NCBI RefSeq assembly: GCF_002259645.1
Contig: NZ_MWWV01000009.1
Span: 62,001-126,000, forward strand
Source: Bifidobacterium tissieri
GTDB taxonomy: Bacteria; Actinomycetota; Actinomycetes; Actinomycetales; Bifidobacteriaceae
Length of the DNA stretch: 64,000 nt
Direction: 5' to 3'
Of the stretch, positions 57,039 to 64,000 are shown piece after piece. Each line of letters opens with the position of its first letter. Position 1 is the stretch's first letter. A program made the position numbers and the translations under genes. Under the pieces are notes generated by a model. It searched no databases and was not told the origin of the DNA. It worked only from the letters and a program-made list of their open reading frames with translations.

Positions 57039-58634
57039 TCAGCGATCGGTTTTGATCGTGGAGAACAGCACGACGGCCGCGGCGATCATGACCGTGGCGA
57101 CGCAGAACAGCCACGAGTAGCCACCCAACACCACCGCGACGGCACCGGCGATCGCGGACAGCACCACGCTCAGCGTATTCGTCAGGTTCAGCACGGCGAG
57201 ATCATGACCGGCGTCGGACGGATCAGGCAGCACCGTCATGCTCATCGCATGATCGACGGCGTTGTACAGACCGTAGCCGAAACCGGCGATCGCGGCGAAC
57301 AGCCACATGCCGAGCGCACTGGGCAGGATCCATGGAAGGATCACGCCGATCAGGCACAGCAGACCGCACACCATCACCAGATTGCGACTCACATCGAACC
57401 GATCGACCAGAGGACCGACCACGAGCGCGGCGACCAGCGATGCGGCCAATGCGATCACGGCCATCGTCGCGATGACAATGGCGACCGGCAACGACGCCGG
57501 CGCGGACGTGACGAACGCACCCGGCCCGGCGATCACGCTGGCCAACGAATAGTACTTGAGCACATACAGCTCATACATGGGGACGATGCCGTAGCCGGCC
57601 ATTATCAGCGTGCGCGCCACCAGCAGGCGGTAGTAGTCGGGCGCATGACGCGGCGGACGGAAATCGGCGAGCAGGGCGTGCATGTCGAACCGCACGTTGG
57701 CCTGTTCCACGCTGGAGGGTTCGCGCGGCCAGATCAGCACGACGACGATGCCGATCAGCGCGAACAGGAGAGCAGACGGGGCAAAGACGGTACGCAACAC
57801 GGACAGATCGGTCGCGCCGGCACCGAAGACGCCCGTATCGACACCGGATGCGGCGAGGATTCCCGCGCCGACAAGCAGACCCAGCATCTGCCCCACGGCG
57901 ATGCCCGTGCCATACCAGCGCGATACGCGGCCGCGGACCTTGTCGGGCAGGCGGTCCGCCATGGACGCCACGAACGGGGCGAGCATCATGTTGTAGCCGA
58001 ACTGCATGCCGCACCAGGCGAACAGCATCGCCGGGAACGCGTGTGTGGCCCCCAGCAACAGCACGAACAGCGCGGTGAGCACGCCGCCAGCCACGATCCA
58101 CGGAGTGCGACGGCCGAATTTCGTGCGCGTGAGATCGGACAGTGCGCCGAACAGCACGTTGGAGATCAGGGCGACGATAGCGCCAACCGCGTTGATCGCG
58201 GCGAACATGGACTCGCGGCCGGCGGGATCGATGCGGTCGAGCATTTCGGGGACCACGACCGATCCCAGGGCCATCCACGGGATGGCGCAGAGCACGGCGC
58301 TGAGCGTGAACGCGATGGTCAGACGCGTGATGTCGAGTTTGCCCGGACGCGTGCCGTCGGCGGCGACCATCGGGTCACGCATGTCGAGGAACGCGGAGTT
58401 CGGGTCGGGCACGGCCGCGTCGATCGAAGCGACCGATGCGGCGGCGGCCATGGGGGCGGCGGCCTCGGCGGCCAGCTTGGTAGATTGCACAGCGGCCTCG
58501 GTGCGGCTCGCCTCCGGTTCGGCGGACTCGGGCAGCACCGCCAGACGCGCGATCGCCGCCTTGTCCTCCGGCGTCAGCACCTTGTCCGGGTCGGGTTTGT
58601 CATCGATGCCCGGACGCTTGAAATCCTCGTTCAT
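57039..58634 (-). CDS. MFS sugar transporter (GPH/sucrose-type)
   Basis: 531 residues. A long cytoplasmic N-terminus (about residues 1-100, Ala/Glu/Asp-rich) is followed by twelve membrane segments. FGALSDLTRTKFGRRTPWIVAGG between helices 2 and 3 is the conserved loop of the glycoside/sucrose cation symporter type, and GYGLYNAVDHAM in the second half also fits. It probably imports a disaccharide or uronide with protons. GAAGGG precedes ATG 58634. It converges on GH88, so co-transcription is excluded, but the two may serve the same substrate. Confidence 0.85.
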   Translation of the reverse strand: MNEDFKRPGIDDKPDPDKVLTPEDKAAIARLAVLPESAEPEASRTEAAVQSTKLAAEAAAPMAAAASVASIDAAVPDPNSAFLDMRDPMVAADGTRPGKLDITRLTIAFTLSAVLCAIPWMALGSVVVPEMLDRIDPAGRESMFAAINAVGAIVALISNVLFGALSDLTRTKFGRRTPWIVAGGVLTALFVLLLGATHAFPAMLFAWCGMQFGYNMMLAPFVASMADRLPDKVRGRVSRWYGTGIAVGQMLGLLVGAGILAASGVDTGVFGAGATDLSVLRTVFAPSALLFALIGIVVVLIWPREPSSVEQANVRFDMHALLADFRPPRHAPDYYRLLVARTLIMAGYGIVPMYELYVLKYYSLASVIAGPGAFVTSAPASLPVAIVIATMAVIALAASLVAALVVGPLVDRFDVSRNLVMVCGLLCLIGVILPWILPSALGMWLFAAIAGFGYGLYNAVDHAMSMTVLPDPSDAGHDLAVLNLTNTLSVVLSAIAGAVAVVLGGYSWLFCVATVMIAAAVVLFSTIKTDR

Positions 58635-59104
58635 GAATCGTCCCTTCTCATTCCCACACGTCAGTCGATTACGTGTGTCACGCAGTCGCGCGCATCGCTC
58701 GCGAATACGGATTCCCTACTTCCGATTCGCATATTAGACCGTGCATAGGAACGGGAAATGAACGTATGAACGCTGACGGCACAGAGGCGATGCGGCAATC
58801 ACACGGTGACGACCGGCGGTTCGGCCAGCAGGTCGGTCGTCTGGTGCTCGCCCACCGATGCAATTCACCGCACAACACGGGCCCATATGGACGAAATCCG
58901 GAATTCGTAGTGGTTTGCGGACGGAATTCGGCCCCGAAACGTCCGTAACCCACTACGAATCGCGGATTTCGTCTTGTTCAGCCCGTAATTGCTCAGCGCC
59001 AGCGCTCGATACAATGGGAATTGTCACCGGCAGCAGGCAGACTGCGCCGCAGAACGCCGTTCCGTCGGAGGGTACGGCCGGCAACGGCAGATTGTGAGGA
59101 CACA
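58635..59104. other. Divergent region with a large hairpin
   Basis: 470 bp upstream of both the MFS transporter and the small membrane protein. It holds the long inverted repeat at 58890-58973; the rest shows no gene. Confidence 0.6.
58890..58973. repeat. Long imperfect inverted repeat (cruciform element)
   Basis: Arms 58890-58923 and 58940-58973 pair over 34 positions with 4 mismatches around a small GAATTC-containing centre. It is not next to a gene end, so a simple terminator role is unlikely. Confidence 0.8.
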
Positions 59105-59299
59105 ATGAGTCGAATACGTCGCCCCGATCAGAAACGCGGATGGGTCAAGGTCGCCACAATCTGGATCGCACTGATCGCCGGCATCGTCATATATTGCACC
59201 ACCGACTGGCATTGGCTGTCGATCATGCTGGTTCTGGGTGCCATGCTCCTCGGATTCTCCGCCACGTCCACACCCGTCGGGCGCAACGATCACGACTGA
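59105..59299 (+). CDS. Small two-helix membrane protein
   Basis: 64 residues: a basic start (MSRIRRPDQKRGWVK), two hydrophobic segments (about residues 15-32 and 36-54) and a polar tail. GAGG lies 5 bp before ATG 59105; the longer frame from 59021 has no site. No family is recognised. Similar short membrane proteins are common orphan genes in bifidobacteria. Confidence 0.65.
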   Translation: MSRIRRPDQKRGWVKVATIWIALIAGIVIYCTTDWHWLSIMLVLGAMLLGFSATSTPVGRNDHD

Positions 59300-59342
59300 G
59301 GCGGACGGATACCTGCCACCAAACAGTGTCAGTCAAACAGCG

Positions 59343-60539
59343 TCAGCGCGTGGTTTCGCCTCGGACCAGCGTGACGGGGATCAGATCGCAGGATGCGGCG
59401 ACCGACGACGACGCTTCGGACAGGGAGCCGGAGCCGGCTGCGGACGAACGCTCACGCTTACCATGCGAATCGGCATCGTTCTCCGCGGCGATGGCCTCCT
59501 GCATGCGTTCGACAAGCTTCGCCGCGATGGCGTCAAGATCCTGACGAATCACGGTCAACGTCATACCGGCCAGTTCCGCAGCCGTCGTGCCGTCATAGGC
59601 GATGATCTGCAGATCGTCGGGAATACGCCGAACCGAGCCGGGCACGGACGAACCAGCGGCGGCCGAGGCGGCAACCCGCTCCTCACGCAACGCCAGCCGC
59701 ACGCAATGCGCGGCGGCCAGATCCGGCGCAATGATCGCATCCGCATCGGGGAATCGACGAATCGCATCCTCGGCGGCCTTCTCGAACAGCGACGGATCAC
59801 TCACATGATCCACCGCCACATAATCGCAGCGCACACCGGCCTCGGCCAGATCACGCTCGAACGTCAGGTGGTATCGAACCGTGGGGAATGTGGTGTCGTC
59901 GGCGTCCACCGTGGCCGACAGCACCGACGCGAAACTCTCATCATCCACATCGCCCGCATTCGAGGCCACGGCAAGATCATGGAACTGCGAGCGCGGACCA
60001 CCGATCTCCACCACATGACGCACGCCGGAATCGATAAGCAGTCGGGCGGCCAGATGCGCGCCCTGCACATGATCCGAGCAGACGGACGAGATCCCCTCCC
60101 CCAGGAATCGGTCGAACGCCACCACCGGCCGGCCGATGCCCTGCCAGTATTCGGGACGCTGGTTCGTGTGCGAACCGATGATGATGCCGTCCATCATCTG
60201 CCGCTTGAGCATGTCGATGTATTCACTTTCGCCGCGCTCCTGATCGGCCGTGGAACACAGCATCATACGCAGTCCGACGTCGTGTAGATGACGCTGCAAT
60301 GCGGCGGTGAGCTGCGCGAAGAACGGGTGCGCGACGGTGGGGATGGTCACTCCGATCAGATTGGTGCGACCGCGGAACAGGTTGCGGGCCAGTTCGTTCG
60401 GCACGTAGTTGAGTTCGGCCATGGCTGCTTCGATGCGTTCGCGCGTGGCGTCCGCCACGTATCCGGTGCCGTTCACCGCCAGGGACACCGTGCTCAGCGA
60501 CACCCCGGCCTTGCGCGCCACGTCACGCATTCCGACCAT
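59343..60539 (-). CDS. LacI-family transcriptional regulator near GH13
   Basis: 398 residues. The HTH is MRDVARKAGVSLSTVSLAVNGTGYVA, followed by the hinge and an effector domain (NLIGVTIPTVAHPFFAQLTAAL). The effector domain has an acidic/Ala-rich stretch and a Ser-rich segment near the C-terminus, so the protein is longer than the usual 340. AGGAGG 7 bp before ATG 60539 fixes the start. It is just downstream of the GH13 gene on the same strand and is probably its regulator, perhaps through the palindrome at 62676-62689. Confidence 0.9.
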   Translation of the reverse strand: MVGMRDVARKAGVSLSTVSLAVNGTGYVADATRERIEAAMAELNYVPNELARNLFRGRTNLIGVTIPTVAHPFFAQLTAALQRHLHDVGLRMMLCSTADQERGESEYIDMLKRQMMDGIIIGSHTNQRPEYWQGIGRPVVAFDRFLGEGISSVCSDHVQGAHLAARLLIDSGVRHVVEIGGPRSQFHDLAVASNAGDVDDESFASVLSATVDADDTTFPTVRYHLTFERDLAEAGVRCDYVAVDHVSDPSLFEKAAEDAIRRFPDADAIIAPDLAAAHCVRLALREERVAASAAAGSSVPGSVRRIPDDLQIIAYDGTTAAELAGMTLTVIRQDLDAIAAKLVERMQEAIAAENDADSHGKRERSSAAGSGSLSEASSSVAASCDLIPVTLVRGETTR

Positions 60540-60698
60540 TCCGCAACCTCCTGCAGTCCGCACCACTAGCACCACTAGACAATGAGCACCACTACGCATC
60601 GGCCGGCGCGATGATTCGCGCACCCTCCGCCATCGTCATTGTAACGGACGGAGGGGGCGCAGACTGGGCGCGGGATATAGGACTATGGGACCGCCGGA

Positions 60699-62576
60699 CT
60701 ACAGCTCGTAGGCGAAGGCCTCCCAAGGAGCGAGCTTGCCGAAGAGCAGGTCGGCCGCGGTATCCTCGGTCGGGTAGGTGCTGATCAGGATGCGGTCGGC
60801 GCTCACGCCGCCAAGCGTGGTGCCGGCCAGTCCCAGCCCGAGCAGGTCGGCCGCCTCGGCGGGGATCTTCGCCGACTCGCTCGACATGTTCACCACCACC
60901 ACGATCCTGCGCTCGCCGGAGCCGTCGATACCGCCGCCGAGGCTGGGGTCGCGCAGCGTGCGCACGAATGCGTACACCTGCGGATCGTCGGCGTCGAGCA
61001 TCTCCCACTCGCCGGCGGAGATCACCGGGTTCTCATGGCGCAGCGCAATGAGCTTCTTGTAGAAGTTGTATACGGAGTCGGGGCCGCGCTTCTCCTTCTT
61101 CGCGTTCACCACGTCACGGTTGTCGTTGACCGGCAGCCACGGTTCGGTGGGCGCGTACGGCGCGGTGAATCCGGCGTACTTGGTGGCGTCCCACTGCATG
61201 GGCGTGCGCGAATTGTCGCGGCTGATGGCCTTGAGCGCGTCCATCATCGCTTCCGGGGTCATCACACCCGACTCGGTGAGCTGATGGTACATGTTGATCG
61301 ATTCGAGGTCGCGGTACTGGTCGAGGGAGTCGAAGTAGGCGTTGGTCATGCCCAGCTCCTCGCCCTGATACACGTACGGGGTGCCGCGGTGCATGTGCAG
61401 CAGCAGCGCGATGGCCTTGGCGGAGCGCACGCGCAGCTCGTCGGTGGAGTCGTCGCCCCAGCGCGAGACCACGCGCGGCTGATCGTGGTTGTTGAAGAAC
61501 AGGCTGGTCCAGCCGGTCTTCTTCACGGCGTGCTGATGACCGGCGAGGCAGTGCTTGAGATGCGTGAGTTTCCAAGGTTCGGCGGTCCACTTGGACTGGC
61601 CGCCGCCCGGCTCCACATGGTCGAACAGGAACAGCATGTCGAGTTCGCGGTTGGCCGGATCGGTGATGTGCTGGTTGCGTTCGGCGGTGATGCCGGGGGC
61701 CTCGCCCACGGTGAGCGTGCCTTCGCGGCCATCGAACACCTCGCGGTGCATTTCGGCGAGGAATTCGTCCTGACGCGGGCCGTCGGCGCAGAACGGGTTC
61801 GGGCTGGAGTAGCCGTCCGGGCCGATCGGGCCGTCGGATTCGGTGTTGGCACCCACGCCGGGCAGCTCGCCGTTGGCGTCCACGTGCTTGGAGATCAGCG
61901 TGATCACGTCCATGCGGAAGCCGTCCACGCCGCGATCGAGCCACCAGTTCATCATCTTGTATACGGCGGCGCGCACGTCGGGGTTCTCCCAGTTGAGGTC
62001 GGGCTGCTTCTTGGAGAACTGGTGCAGGTAGTATTCGCCGCGCTTGGGATCGTATTCCCACGCCGATCCGCCGAAGTAGGAGCCCCAGTGGTTCGGCTCC
62101 GCACCCGGAGTGCCCGGTTCGTGGCCTTCCTTGGCGGGACGCCACCAGTACCAGTCAGCGTGCGGGTCGTTCTTGTCGCGCGAGGCCTGGAACCAGGCGT
62201 GTTCGTCGGACGTGTGGTTGACCACCAGATCCATGACCACCTTGAGTCCGCGGTCGTGCGCTTCGGCAAGTAGTTCATCCATGTCGTTGAGCGTGCCGAA
62301 CATGGGGTCGATGTCCTGATAGTCGCTGATGTCGTAGCCGTTGTCGTCCTGCGGGGACTTGTAGACGGGCGACAGCCAGATCACGTCCACGCCCAGATCG
62401 GCGAGATAGTCGAGACGGCTGGTGATGCCGGGCAGATCGCCGTAACCGTCGCCATTGGTGTCCTGGAAGCTGCGCGGGTAGACCTGATAGACCACCGCGT
62501 TGGCCCACCATGGGTTCTTCTCGGCTCCGTTCGTGCGGATCGTATCGGGTAGAGGCTTGCGCTGTTCAGTCGTCAT
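60699..62576 (-). CDS. GH13 oligo-1,6-glucosidase / alpha-glucosidase
   Basis: 625 residues, intracellular. GH13 regions: DLVVNHTSDEH, DGFRMDVITL (nucleophile Asp223), TVGEAPG (acid/base Glu292) and NNHDQPR (Asp365). Val after the nucleophile region, as in DGFRMDV, is typical of the alpha-1,6-active GH13_31 branch (oligo-1,6-glucosidases of bifidobacteria). It would release glucose from isomalto- or panose-type oligosaccharides. The C-terminal part continues past the usual beta domain with an Ala/Thr-rich stretch. AGGAGA precedes the ATG, and the LacI gene follows 160 bp downstream. Confidence 0.93.
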   Translation of the reverse strand: MTTEQRKPLPDTIRTNGAEKNPWWANAVVYQVYPRSFQDTNGDGYGDLPGITSRLDYLADLGVDVIWLSPVYKSPQDDNGYDISDYQDIDPMFGTLNDMDELLAEAHDRGLKVVMDLVVNHTSDEHAWFQASRDKNDPHADWYWWRPAKEGHEPGTPGAEPNHWGSYFGGSAWEYDPKRGEYYLHQFSKKQPDLNWENPDVRAAVYKMMNWWLDRGVDGFRMDVITLISKHVDANGELPGVGANTESDGPIGPDGYSSPNPFCADGPRQDEFLAEMHREVFDGREGTLTVGEAPGITAERNQHITDPANRELDMLFLFDHVEPGGGQSKWTAEPWKLTHLKHCLAGHQHAVKKTGWTSLFFNNHDQPRVVSRWGDDSTDELRVRSAKAIALLLHMHRGTPYVYQGEELGMTNAYFDSLDQYRDLESINMYHQLTESGVMTPEAMMDALKAISRDNSRTPMQWDATKYAGFTAPYAPTEPWLPVNDNRDVVNAKKEKRGPDSVYNFYKKLIALRHENPVISAGEWEMLDADDPQVYAFVRTLRDPSLGGGIDGSGERRIVVVVNMSSESAKIPAEAADLLGLGLAGTTLGGVSADRILISTYPTEDTAADLLFGKLAPWEAFAYEL

Positions 62577-62879
62577 TGTCCTGATTCTCCTGTCTGGGTT
62601 CGAGCACCATGCCGGTTTGCGGTCCGTCCAAATATAACGCCTGCGGTCTGATGGACGAACGTACCACCATGGCTATTTTAACGTTCAAATTCAAAGTTTC
62701 AACAATGATGGGAAATCCGCATGTGCCTCCCCTGCCCGGGAACGAGGCCTATCTGCCGTCCGCAGTTCCTCAAAACACCGCGCCACAGCCACAAATCACG
62801 TCTAAGATGCAGTTGGAATTCGACAGGACGGGCGACCGCGAGAGGAACGGCCGGCCCGGTTGTGTGGGGAAGTGACAAC
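62577..62879. other. Divergent promoter region of GH13 and the right-edge gene
   Basis: 303 bp. It contains the LacI-like operator at 62676-62689 and no convincing gene; a frame at 62609-62875 lacks a ribosome site. Confidence 0.55.
62676..62689. promoter_or_regulatory. LacI-type operator upstream of GH13
   Basis: TTTTAACGTTCAAA pairs with itself at 12 of 14 positions, about 100 bp before the GH13 start. Such AACGTT-centred sites are typical of LacI repressors of alpha-glucoside genes. Confidence 0.6.
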
Positions 62880-64000
62880 ATGACCGGCAGTAATAACACT
62901 GACTTTGAAACAGACGATACGAGGGACGACAAGCACAAGCACGACAACGGCAACGACAAGGGACTCGCCGGCACCAGCGACGATTCGTACGATGCTCTTT
63001 CCAATTGGGACATCCCCGATCTGTCGTTCCCGGAACCGTTTGATATCGCGAGCGCGGCCAGCACCATCACGAGTGACGCTACAACCGTGTTGGGGACAAC
63101 GAATACGCCGGCTGCACCCGCCACGGCAACACCGACAACCGATACGATTGATGACGCCCCCGACTTGACCGGCGCAACAACCACGCCAAGCCCAGTAGCC
63201 GAATCAGGCGCAACGGAGGTGCTGCGTCCGGTTGCTCAACCGTCGCCTGCAGCCGAGGAACCTGTATTCGCCCCGGCAGCCAAGCACGACATCCCCGATT
63301 CGATGATGCCGGATCTCGCGGCGGATACCACGGTGATCGCTCCGATATCACAGGATGCGACCACCAAGGAAGCGACGCTGGAGGATTTCAGTACGCCGAT
63401 CGCAGCCGCCGGCGATGTGGCGGAAGGTGCCACGACTCCGGTCGCCCCGGCGTTCACGCCGTCAGCTCCCAGGGCCGCGACCAACGCAGGCCCGGTCACC
63501 GATGCCGTTCCGGAATCAGGTTCGGGTAACGCATCGTCCGAAACTGTTGTCATGCCGAAGATCAACGTTCCGGCGCACAGCGATCAGAACGAGTCACCGT
63601 CCAGCGCAACCGCTGCAAGTAGCAACGCGGGGAAGGGCGGAAACAAGCGTGGCGCCAAGCAGCGCCGCCGTCTGGTGCGCCTGGTGATCGCAGCGATCGC
63701 GGCGATCGTGCTGGTGGTCGCCGGCGTACTGGTCTGGAAAAACGTGAACGACAATCGGGCGCATTCCACGGCCATGCAGGATTGCGCGACGGCAGTGAAC
63801 GACTACGACAGCGCCACCAAGAAGCTCAAGACCGCGATCAAGGACGCCCAGGACGAGGCCGCCACCGCGGCATCCGACGTGTCCGACGCTACCACGGTCA
63901 GCAAACTCAAGCAGGTCATCAACGATGCGAACGTATCCGGCAATGTGCGCGACTGCCGTAACTCCATGCCCACGGCGGAGTTGCGGGCGGCTGCGGACGC
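62880..64000 (+). CDS. Single-pass membrane protein with coiled C-terminal domain (cut by window edge)
   Basis: The frame is open from ATG 62880 to the window end, 373 residues so far. Residues 1-260 are low-complexity, rich in Asp, Ala, Thr, Pro and Ser. A basic stretch (KRGAKQRRRLVR) precedes one membrane helix (about 263-285), and the outside part (NVNDNRAHSTAMQDCATAVNDY onward) is a helical, possibly coiled-coil domain with two cysteines. The layout, a long disordered cytoplasmic region and an outside helical domain, is seen in bifidobacterial hypothetical membrane proteins of unknown function. The ribosome site is weak (GGGGAAG, 8 bp). Confidence 0.7.
   Translation, partial: MTGSNNTDFETDDTRDDKHKHDNGNDKGLAGTSDDSYDALSNWDIPDLSFPEPFDIASAASTITSDATTVLGTTNTPAAPATATPTTDTIDDAPDLTGATTTPSPVAESGATEVLRPVAQPSPAAEEPVFAPAAKHDIPDSMMPDLAADTTVIAPISQDATTKEATLEDFSTPIAAAGDVAEGATTPVAPAFTPSAPRAATNAGPVTDAVPESGSGNASSETVVMPKINVPAHSDQNESPSSATAASSNAGKGGNKRGAKQRRRLVRLVIAAIAAIVLVVAGVLVWKNVNDNRAHSTAMQDCATAVNDYDSATKKLKTAIKDAQDEAATAASDVSDATTVSKLKQVINDANVSGNVRDCRNSMPTAELRAAAD

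Noticed and set aside
1-64000. tRNA or rRNA genes
   Set aside because: No cloverleaf with the expected T-loop sequence or ribosomal RNA stretch was noticed by eye; a tRNAscan run would settle it.

Overview
The window looks like Bifidobacterium (high-GC Actinobacteria). The signs are two closely related ketol-acid reductoisomerase genes, sortase-dependent pilins with their own class C sortase, many LacI-family regulators, a fibronectin-free set of oligosaccharide hydrolases with FIVAR-type surface modules, a prolyl-oligopeptidase-type dipeptidyl peptidase and an oligo-1,6-glucosidase. The species cannot be fixed from this window alone.

Layout. 1-2238: a two-component pair (NarL-type kinase, cut by the left edge, and its LuxR-type regulator). 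2810-7063: a zinc alcohol dehydrogenase, an AEC-type efflux carrier and an amino-acid permease. 7257-21160: a beta-mannan locus: LacI regulator, secreted GH26 mannanase, a membrane protein plus YesL-like partner, a second LacI regulator, a sugar ABC importer (two permeases and a binding lipoprotein) and two different SGNH-type deacetylases. 21122-27335: an HTH protein and two LPXTG pilins without an adjacent sortase. 27336-29776: a 2.4 kb non-coding block made of a 33-copy short repeat array split by a hairpin-rich segment with terminal inverted repeats. 29777-35967: dipeptidyl peptidase, a glycerate kinase carrying a 150-residue low-complexity insert, and a DUF559-type gene between two long repeats. 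36182-45114: ilvC paralogue 1, then mannose isomerase/GH2/GH1 genes enclosed by ~116-130 bp direct repeats, then ilvC paralogue 2. 45632-47310: an MHS-family transporter behind what reads as a complete isoleucine attenuator. 47490-50257: sortase C and major pilin. 50465-62576: GH59-like multidomain secreted enzyme, GH88 hydrolase, sugar MFS transporter, LacI regulator and GH13 alpha-glucosidase. 62880-64000: a membrane-anchored protein cut by the right edge.

How the genes fit together. The GH26, the ABC importer, the two esterases and, about 25 kb away, the mannose isomerase/GH2/GH1 operon share a palindromic operator (consensus CTTAAnCGnTTAAG). This suggests one regulon: deacetylate and cut mannan outside or at the cell surface, import manno-oligosaccharides, cleave them with GH2/GH1 and isomerise mannose to fructose for the bifid shunt. 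The intracellular half lies between direct repeats that separate the two ilvC genes, which suggests that it was inserted there. Several intergenic regions carry large cruciform-type elements sharing a small core, which I do not recognise as a named family.
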